From contig CM037870.1 in the NCBI GenBank assembly GCA_021292105.1, forward strand, positions 18,903,087-18,967,086: a stretch of 64,000 nt of DNA. Direction: 5' to 3'. Below are positions 58,401-64,000 of the stretch, in pieces (position 1 is the stretch's first letter; each line of letters begins with the position of its first letter). The notes under the pieces were generated by a model. The model worked only from the letters and a program-made list of their open reading frames with translations, searched no databases and had not been told where the DNA came from. The DNA comes from Anadara kagoshimensis (Eukaryota; Mollusca; Bivalvia; Arcoida; Arcidae). A program made the translations under genes and the position numbers.

Positions 58401-60031
58401 CGTGGGTTGACAAATTTTCATGGGTTGTCTGTGATGAGAGGAATGTGGAAATCTATTGTAAATACTGCCGAAAATACCCTCTTAACTGTTGATAGAAATG
58501 ATACATATTAATTTGTGTCCCCTGTTAATCAAACTTTGGACTTGATAAAAAATTGCGGGCTTTTGATTTTCTGTATCAAAAAGTCCTGGGCTTTAGCTCA
58601 TCTGAAAAAAATTTCAACCCCTGGAGTATGGGTGAATATGCAGTGCAAACTTGCATTGCACTTAGGATAATGAGTGATCAGGGTGCTTGTTTGCACCATG
58701 CCAAGCATGACACAAGTTATCAGTTTAAGGGGTTTAAGATTTTCCTTGTGGGTGAGATAAAAATTATCAGTGTAGGTATTAACTGTTCTTTTGCCAAGCA
58801 CTCGGCATTTAGTCATGAGTGATTTGTCGAAAGATGCCTTAAAACTGATGTTTTGTGTCACAGTAAATGTAGCACACTGAAGGATGCTCAATGTACATTG
58901 CCTTGAGCACACTACAAAAGTAAAAAAAAAATTCTTCCACTTCAACAATAGTAGGTGGGTGCAGGACAAAACGTACCCTTGCCATAACGTACCTTACCAG
59001 AACGTACCCATTTTTGGACGAAACGTACCCACATTTTCACCAAAACGTTCCCATACCAGAACGTACCCACCAAAACGTACCCACCAAAAAACTCTTATAA
59101 CTTATATTGTTTGCTGATTTTAAACCAAAATTATGCCAAAATGTACCCATACCAGGATTACCAAACAGCAAGCAGTAGTATGTTATTTACTACATAATAA
59201 AGTCATATTTACAAATGATAATTAAAGTTCAAAACGTAGATATAATTCTCTCTTATAAAATATAAAACTGGAATTACAAATTAATCGAAACGCGATTAAC
59301 AAATATCAATTAATCTGAATTGAGTGTTTCCCACTTATTTTTATCACTAAATTATGCATTAAAATAAAATCCCAAATGGATAGTACGGTAAAAATGTGGG
59401 TACATTTCGTCCAAAAATGGGTACGTTATGGTAGGGTACGTTTTGTCTATAACCCTAGTAGGTTACATCTGAATATAAGTGAAATATTCTTGACTGTAAC
59501 ATAAATCCTCATTCAATCAATAAATCTATCTGAGACTGTACAGAAATTGCTCTTAGCAAAGTATTTCTTGTTCTTGAATTGCTAAACCTCATAATTCTTA
59601 ATAGGGATGTTTTTAGTTAATCTGGAAATTTTCATGACAATTAATTTTTGTGAGAATAAACAATGTACCAGTAAGTTATTCACATTAAATTCTCACCATC
59701 TGATGATAGTAAATACAAATATCAAAAATATATATTTGTGAAGGTTTTTTTTTAGGTTTGTTACATCCCCCAAATTTACACAAAACTGAAATGAATACGA
59801 AATTTTACGCATTTTCATTAGAAAACAACATACCATCATTTGAAAAACAGATATCTATAGTTTCACTTGATGATCAATCTCTATTTCTGTTCACAGGTGA
59901 ATCATTTAGTCTCCCGGAAAATTTCCCGATGTCCGCAGATAGACATGGATCAGATGTCGCAGATGTCCGAATACAAGAGTACATTACGCATGCCTCATCT
60001 TTTCTTCTATCCAGGCATTGGTTGTGGATAA
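50707..60031 (+). CDS. CASP2: caspase-2-like initiator caspase (CARD + caspase domain), nine coding exons
   Basis: Cysteine protease cutting after Asp; caspase-2 family members start or amplify apoptosis. Exons: 50707-50841, 51749-52544, 53385-53438, 54106-54326, 54935-55111, 55766-55985, 56823-56939, 57774-57883, 59897-60031. All introns are GT-AG, phases agree, and the sum is 1965 bases (654 residues). The CARD covers about residues 1-91, with RRGPKAFEEFCEAL as in vertebrate caspase-2. A Thr/Pro/Val-rich linker runs from about 92 to 385. The large subunit has Arg429 (RRGTDID), catalytic His489 (LLSHGED) and Cys532 (QACRGG). An Asp-rich linker follows, then the small subunit with Arg579 (YAWRN), RGSWYIEAL, and a final exon containing MSEYKSTLR as in caspase-2. 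An in-frame TAG nine bases before the ATG supports the start. The linker is much longer than in human caspase-2. It could also be called a mollusc-specific CARD caspase. Confidence 0.93.
50884..51180 (+). repeat. SINE family B in caspase intron 1
   Basis: Head GCGGTGGCCTAATAGATAAG, then ACGTCAG and ACCACATGTGAGG, full body to AAAACACACTTGCACTTCAC. It begins about 42 bases after the intron 1 donor. Confidence 0.85.
51749..52544 (+). other. CASP2: caspase gene: exon 2, second half of CARD and long linker
   Basis: Acceptor TTTGTTTCAG ends at 51748 and the frame continues in phase 0. It encodes residues 46-310: the end of the CARD, then a low-complexity stretch rich in Thr, Pro, Val and Ser with a short internal repeat (VTPVIPQSVVT). 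The donor TTAG|GTAGGT at 52545 leaves phase 1. The only candidate 14-3-3 type site seen is RADS at residues 306-309, which is weak. Confidence 0.88.
53385..53438 (+). other. CASP2: caspase gene: exon 3 (54-base mini-exon)
   Basis: Polypyrimidine tract and CCAG acceptor end at 53384; donor CAG|GTAAGA is at 53439. It adds AMHKRPYIPNPEYVNQS in phase 1 at both ends, so it could be skipped without shifting the frame. It lies in the linker, outside both folded domains. Confidence 0.75.
53571..53736. mobile_element. hAT-like MITE in caspase intron 3
   Basis: Relative of 4889-5043 (shared TATGGCTCCTAAAAA, TTTTAGCTATTTATTACTAT); ends CAGGGTCTAA and TTTGTCCCTG. Confidence 0.55.
54106..54326 (+). other. 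CASP2: caspase gene: exon 4, linker to large subunit
   Basis: Acceptor TTTTTTAG ends at 54105; donor AAAAAG|GTAAAA is at 54327. It encodes residues 329-402. It holds an acidic run (FDDPDIDLTDGP) that offers possible caspase cleavage aspartates just before the protease domain, then STRQFFLTNYKK, which leads into the large subunit. Confidence 0.82.
54935..55111 (+). other. CASP2: caspase gene: exon 5, start of large subunit
   Basis: Acceptor CTGTTAG ends at 54934; donor AAG|GTTTGT is at 55112. It encodes 59 residues beginning SYAMRRIPRGKALIINVNE. The RRGTDIDRDNL segment supplies Arg429, the residue that in caspases grips the P1 aspartate. Confidence 0.9.
55766..55985 (+). other. CASP2: caspase gene: exon 6, catalytic His and Cys
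   Basis: Acceptor ATCTTCAG ends at 55765; donor GGAG|GTAAAT is at 55986. It contains both catalytic residues: His489 in LLSHGEDG and Cys532 in the pentapeptide QACRG. Both motifs are canonical, so this is an active-type caspase and not a decoy homologue. Confidence 0.93.
56015..56400 (-). repeat. SINE family A in caspase intron 6, split by a MITE
   Basis: The left part ends GACTTA; the right part resumes TTGAGATGTTACCGGCC. Degenerate body to about 56400. Confidence 0.65.
56054..56259. mobile_element. mariner-like MITE with TA target
   Basis: CTGTAAACATATTTATATTC at the left and AATACATTTACAG at the right, TA on both sides. Removing it and one TA restores the SINE tail exactly. CpG-rich subterminal TTCGCG blocks. 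Confidence 0.75.
56424..56662 (+). repeat. SINE family C in caspase intron 6
   Basis: tRNA-Leu/Ser-like head (TGGTGGCTGAGTGGTCTAAA), B box GAGTTTGAATCCC, CTTGTTTCCTCCACCATTCC, tail AAGTGAAAGAATCTTGACTG. Confidence 0.8.
56823..56939 (+). other. CASP2: caspase gene: exon 7, inter-subunit linker
   Basis: Acceptor TGTTCTAG ends at 56822; donor GCAG|GTATTC is at 56940. It encodes the end of the large subunit and the linker, with several aspartates (LDEHDGSD) that could be processed, then SDMLICYPTQA at the start of the small subunit. Confidence 0.88.
57395..57632 (+). repeat. SINE family C in caspase intron 7
   Basis: Head GATGGCCGAGTGGTCTTAAG, B box AAGGTTCAAATCCC, GGTTTCCTCCACCATCACAG, tail with ATATAAGTGAAAAAACC. 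Confidence 0.8.
57774..57883 (+). other. CASP2: caspase gene: exon 8, small subunit core
   Basis: Acceptor GTGTCAAG ends at 57773; donor AGA|GTAAGT is at 57884. It encodes GYYAWRNRERGSWYIEAL, which carries Arg579 and the conserved GSW motif, followed by helix residues to MLNR. Confidence 0.9.
57905..58755 (-). repeat. degenerate SINE family A in caspase intron 8, split by a hAT-like element
   Basis: The left stub TTATATTGAGATGCTACCTG matches the SINE tail. The right part (TGCAGTGCAAACTTGCATTG, CCATGCCAAGCATGACACAA) matches the body. Confidence 0.55.
57953..58623. mobile_element. hAT-like non-autonomous element (CAGGGG ends)
   Basis: Ends CAGGGGATGAAAATT and (inverted) CAGGGGTTGAAATTT; inner AAGCCCG / CGGGCTT blocks inverted. 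No clear 8-bp duplication and no transposase. Confidence 0.6.
58770..59520 (+). repeat. SINE family A in caspase intron 8, split by a MITE
   Basis: Left part TTCTTTTGCCAAGCACTCGG to 58956. Right part resumes at 59464 with ATCTGAATATAAGTGAAATA and ends in AATCAATAAATC. 5'-truncated. Confidence 0.7.
58957..59455. mobile_element. MITE with CGTACCC subterminal repeats and 8-bp target duplication
   Basis: Inverted ends of about 65 bases (left GACAAAACGTACCCT, right AGGGTACGTTTTGTC). TAGTAGGT is duplicated at 58949-58956 and 59456-59463. AACGTACCC or close is repeated about ten times at the left. 499 bases, non-coding. Confidence 0.8.
59897..60031 (+). other. CASP2: caspase gene: last coding exon and stop
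   Basis: Acceptor TGTTCACAG ends at 59896. It encodes VNHLVSRKISRCPQ, then MSEYKSTLRMPHLFFYPG and a TAA stop. The end is strikingly like the caspase-2 C-terminus, where MSEYCSTLCRHLYLFPG is found. A longer open frame from 59758 overlaps this exon in another frame and is not used. Confidence 0.9.
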
Positions 60032-60225
60032 ATGCTTTTCTAGGCATTAGGTGTGGACAATGAAATAATGAATCACTGATTGTAATTGTTAATGTTATAG
60101 TTAACTGACATGACATGACATTGTGCTATTTCTTTACATGATGGTCTTGACTAAAGGCAAGTGCCAGGGTTGGGGCCCTCCAAAGCCCTTACTTAATAGT
60201 TTTTACATTCCAGTGAAGAAATGGC

Positions 60226-60231
60226 AATAAA
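60226..60231 (+). terminator. candidate poly(A) signal of caspase gene
   Basis: AATAAA lies about 195 bases after the caspase stop codon. It is the first canonical hexamer seen after the stop. Transcript evidence would be needed to confirm use. Confidence 0.35.
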
Positions 60232-60884
60232 ATGGTTTATTGAAATCCAAATGTCATAGAAAACCATTTGAAATTGACTGCAAACATAGTATTTTGTCTA
60301 TTGAAAATGTTGATTTTGATTGATTTCTCAGTTATCTGAAAACATATTTTGTTTTTTATACAGAATTTAAAAGATTTTTAGTTATCGGAACAAGTACTGA
60401 CACATTGTATTTTTGTTTCATATATGGAAGATGATGATTTTGAATGATTCTCTTGAGGAGGTTATATCTGCTGTTTTGTATATGATCTGATCATGATTTA
60501 CATGTACATGTACAAATTTTTGTATGTGCCAGATTTTTTTATAGTAAAGCATTGTCTGCCTTTCCGTTCAAATATCTGCCCATCTCTAATAGTTTGTCCG
60601 TCCTACTCTCTTCCAACACTTCTTTTTACTAAACTCTGTACATATATTTAGGATTATCAGCATATGACATGTGCCAAAGGAGTATGTAACTGCACAAATT
60701 TCTGAATTAAGCCCCTTTGAAATACAAATCATGTTTTTTTCCATCAAATTTCTTGAAGTTGTGGCCCTTTAAAATTTTAATCATCCTTTTTTTGTGATAT
60801 TTACCATCAGTTTAATGGCAAAAATGTAAACAGGCTCTTGTTTCTTGCTCTAACTAGGGGCGTTTGTTTTATTATACAAACTAG
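60232..60884. other. no gene seen
   Basis: AT-rich 3' flank of the caspase gene, possibly including long 3'UTR forms. Confidence 0.4.
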
Positions 60885-61140
60885 TTTGAGGGGGGTATAT
60901 AGGAATCACTATGTCTGTCTATCTGTCTGTCAGTGTAAAATCGTGTCTGGGCCATATCTCATAGCTGCTTTGGACTACTGTTAAAAAACTTTACATGAAT
61001 AAACTTCATGGTCCAAAGAAAGACGTGTCATGATCTTGAACCAAGGTCATATCCTAAAGGTCAAGGTTGTGAGAAAACATTAAATGTTGGGGGGGGGGGG
61101 GGGGGGGGGGGGTATTTGGCTTTCAAGAGACAGTTCTAGT
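60885..61140 (+). repeat. interspersed repeat M2, copy 2, with 24-base G run
   Basis: Matches 2200-2465. It contains 24 consecutive G at 61089-61112 at the place where the other copy has only five G followed by CAGGGG. Confidence 0.65.
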
Positions 61141-61517
61141 TTTGATTACAATATTATTCATTTGTACATTTTCTTTGTTGATTCACATGTTTGTACATAA
61201 TCTACACATATTTTCTTTAAGAACATTGACAACACTTGTCTTCCATTTTAAAAGTTATGCAAAAATGATTGATATTTCATTTTTAACACTGAAACATCAT
61301 GTTTCAAACTTTATGTGTTCAAAATTGCATTAATAATTTGTAAATATTTTCTTGCTGCAACAACATTAAATGATTGTTCAAAGATGTTTTATATCTGTAC
61401 AATTAAACTTTTTATTTTAAATATTTTAGAAATTTATGTTGCTGCTTTTCTTTTTTGGAAGGGTAGTGTAAATGTTTATGCATGCTTGTGGGAGAAAAAA
61501 GGAATTGATGTGACAGT

Positions 61518-61760
61518 AGAGCTGATTGGTCAATGGTAGAATGATTCAGAATGAGTATGCATTTTGTATAAGTTGAGCTGATTGGTCAGTGGTACATTCT
61601 GTATTAGTTGAGCTGATTGGTCAGTTGCACATTCTGTATTAGTTAAGCTGATTGGTCAGTTTTACATTCTGTATTAGTTGAGTCGATTGGTCAGAGGTGG
61701 AATGATTTAAAATGAAGTGGCATTTATATAAGTTAAGCTGATCGGTCAATGGTGAAATAA
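61518..61760 (+). repeat. about 40-bp tandem repeat with ATTGGTCA core, six copies
   Basis: Each unit has AGTTGAGCTGATTGGTCAGT and ACATTCTGTATT or close. The ATTGG core is an inverted CCAAT box. Confidence 0.75.
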
Positions 61761-62411
61761 TGAGTTTGAATGGTGGAATAATTTGTTTGAACCAGTGCTG
61801 CTGTATAATGTTTATTTGTTAAAAATGTATGGGTCTTTGTTGCATATTAAGTAAAATATCATAAAATGTGTACAATAATGTAATGATAAAAGCATAAGGT
61901 CTAACAATGGGTTATAATTATATGGTCATTTTGAGCAACAGAAGAAGAAAAATTGGGTGTAACGGAAACAATTGTTCCACACAAACGTTAGGTGGTTATT
62001 ATCATATGGTGCAAAGGGGAACCACATTTGATGCTGAACAATCGTTGAAACAATTTCTTTTCTCTGTAGTTTAGACTGATTTTATAATTTTAACACATGT
62101 TCAAGTTTTTTTCATGGGACATCTAAGGGAAGATATTTTCCCCAAAGTTGCATAAATTTTTTCTGGGTGTCTGGAGCAATTTTTCAAGCTTCTGTGGAGC
62201 ACTAAAAGTGCACCAACTTGGACACCCCTGATGTGTTCACCATAATATTAAATAAGTATTATTTTATATATAAAAGTGTTCAAAATCTTAGATCTTGTAT
62301 CCGGGAATATTACGAGTTGTGTTCATTATATATAGGATTTTTACATGGTTATTGTTTAGAATATTATTGTTATTGTTTTTAATTTGTTTTGTATATAAAC
62401 AACTTGCTAAA

Positions 62412-62655
62412 TAGACAAACAACTTTGACCTGTCCGCTTGACCTTTAATTTAAATATTGATTATGGACAAATGCATTTATATATAGGAATCACACTGGTT
62501 TATTTTGTATACATAATGAAAACACTTATCTTGTGAACACAGTATTTACTGCGAATCCTATTGCTACCTATGTATAGGGTATATGGTGGGCCCTTCTATA
62601 TCAATATTCCTAATAAAAGGTCAAACAGACAGGTCAATGTTATATGCCTATATTT
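62412..62655. mobile_element. MITE family M1, copy 3
   Basis: ACTTTGACCTGTCCGCTTGA at the left, AAGGTCAAACAGACAGGTCA at the right, inverted with respect to each other. Confidence 0.7.
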
Positions 62656-62724
62656 ACATGCATATTATTATCTATCAATTGTACTAGTTAACTATTTACA
62701 AACTAATCCTGCTCACTTGGATTT

Positions 62725-62749
62725 AAAAAAAAAAAAAAAAAAAAAAAAA
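62725..62749. repeat. poly(A) run
   Basis: 25 consecutive A. Confidence 0.95.
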
Positions 62750-62961
62750 TTGGAAAAAAAATACTGAAAAATGAATGTAGAGTTATTTCCCCTTAATAGA
62801 AATGAATTCAAATTTCATTATCCTTCATCTGATTGGAGAATGAAAAAAACCTTATTAGTAGCCAAATTTTCAATGTTTGTGAAAATATTTATAGTCTTTT
62901 ACAATTTAAGTCTGATTCCAAGACCTAACAAGTATTTTAACATCACTTCTTTAGTCTTTAC

Positions 62962-63364
62962 TAGAGGTGTCATTGATGAGAATTTGAATATTGATATATC
63001 AACTGAAAAATATATCAATAAATCGATATATCAAAATATCAGAAAGTGATTAAAAATAATTAATATTTTTGTTGAATCTTTTATCAAACAGATTATTTTC
63101 CACCAATATTTGGCATGTCTGGTGCCGTCTTAAATGTTTCTTATATAATGTGCACTCTGTTTTGTATGTCACTTGGTTTTAAGATGCATTAAAATGGGTT
63201 GTAATTATAATGTATTTACATCAAGTTTAATCTACATGTGTCATTGACTATTCCTTCCATGAACTTGTGGCCATTTTTGTTGATATTGATACTCAAAAAC
63301 TGTATCGATATGTCGTATCACTGGCTTTTATCAATGATATATCGATCTATCAATGACAGCCCTA
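62962..63364. mobile_element. hAT-like MITE
   Basis: Ends TAGAGGTGTCATTGAT and (inverted) TAGGGCTGTCATTGAT. Flanks GTCTTTAC and GGCTTCAC match at 6 of 8 bases. Subterminal GATATATC repeats. Confidence 0.7.
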
Positions 63365-63372
63365 GGCTTCAC

Positions 63373-64000
63373 TCCCTTAGCATCAATACATTTGTCTTGG
63401 TTTCTACAAATTTAAAATCACGAGTAGCCAAATCTACAAATTTTTGCAAATATGGTCCTTTTTAAAGTATTTTTCACAAATTTTGTAAAATAGGTTATTT
63501 TTTTGAAAGAGTTTCTCAAAAATTGAGTAGTCAGCATTTTTGGCTACCAGGAATGGAAACATATTAACTCTACAAATTAACCCCAGTGTTACCATGGTTA
63601 CCATTACTTTAGCTGAAATCAAAATTGGTAGATATTATCAGATGATTAAATTTTGATTAAGTATAAATTTTAATATATTATACTAGAGATCTTATGGAAA
63701 TTTTAAATTTCTTATACATATAGAAATAAAATAATTTTGTTGATCATTCTGTGTTTCTTTATTTTTTACTATCATAATGGCGGTAATATTCTGGCAATGT
63801 GTTTTAAAAGACCATTTTCATGTGTTAAATATTCTCTCTAAATTTTCCCTAGTTTTAGAAATCAGCAGCAAGGTTTGTGCAAATTAATTACTACTGGTAT
63901 TAAGGATCACAGGTGACATTTATGTGGCTATGTTGATCACACACACACATATACAGTGTGTGCACACTTTGAAGGCGAATTGGACTTTGTTTTGTGTGAT
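63373..64000. other. no gene seen
   Basis: AT-rich; contains a GGCTACCAGGAATGG block near 63541 related to the 16.4-kb repeat. Confidence 0.5.

Noticed and set aside
59758-60063. 101-codon ORF over the last caspase exon
   Set aside because: It is in another frame than the caspase exon, which matches the caspase-2 C-terminus.

Overview
The window reads as nuclear DNA of a marine invertebrate, most likely a bivalve mollusc. It is AT-rich and gene-sparse, with spliced GT-AG genes, and it is crowded with tRNA-headed SINEs, small inverted-repeat (MITE-like) elements and one Pearl/HINE-like element with an ACGG microsatellite. Bivalve is an inference from repeat style; the species cannot be read from the sequence. 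No rRNA gene, convincing tRNA gene, CRISPR array or retroviral/LTR element was seen.

Three protein genes are well supported. Two intronless 14-3-3 genes lie on the minus strand, about 13.5 kb apart (29120-29872 and 43353-44093). A nine-coding-exon caspase-2-like gene lies on the plus strand (50707-60031). It encodes a predicted 654-residue protein with an N-terminal CARD, an unusually long Thr/Pro/Val-rich linker, and a complete catalytic domain (His489, Cys532). A 60-residue minus-strand ORF at 48736-48918 is a possible small membrane protein, at low confidence.

Layout. 1-28.8 kb: no supportable host gene; SINE copies, a Pearl/HINE-like element carrying a hAT insertion (2.57-4.29 kb), a LINE 3' end (5.3 kb), a Tigger/pogo relic (13.3 kb), several tandem arrays, and a CpG-rich Harbinger-like MITE (24.3-24.9 kb). 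28.8-30 kb: first 14-3-3 gene. 31-36.2 kb: tandem repeats, including about 15 copies of a 47-bp minisatellite. 36.2-43.3 kb: SINEs, pogo-like MITEs and a nested 1.35-kb transposon with a long palindrome. 43.3-44.2 kb: second 14-3-3 gene. 44.4-50.6 kb: MITEs, including a tandem-dimer element. 50.6-60.2 kb: caspase gene, whose introns hold SINEs interrupted by other transposons. 60.2-64 kb: simple repeats, a 40-bp tandem array and a hAT-like MITE.

How the genes may work together: in vertebrates 14-3-3 proteins bind the phosphorylated prodomain of caspase-2 and hold it inactive. Two 14-3-3 paralogues close to a caspase-2-like gene is therefore a suggestive neighbourhood, but linkage alone proves nothing.
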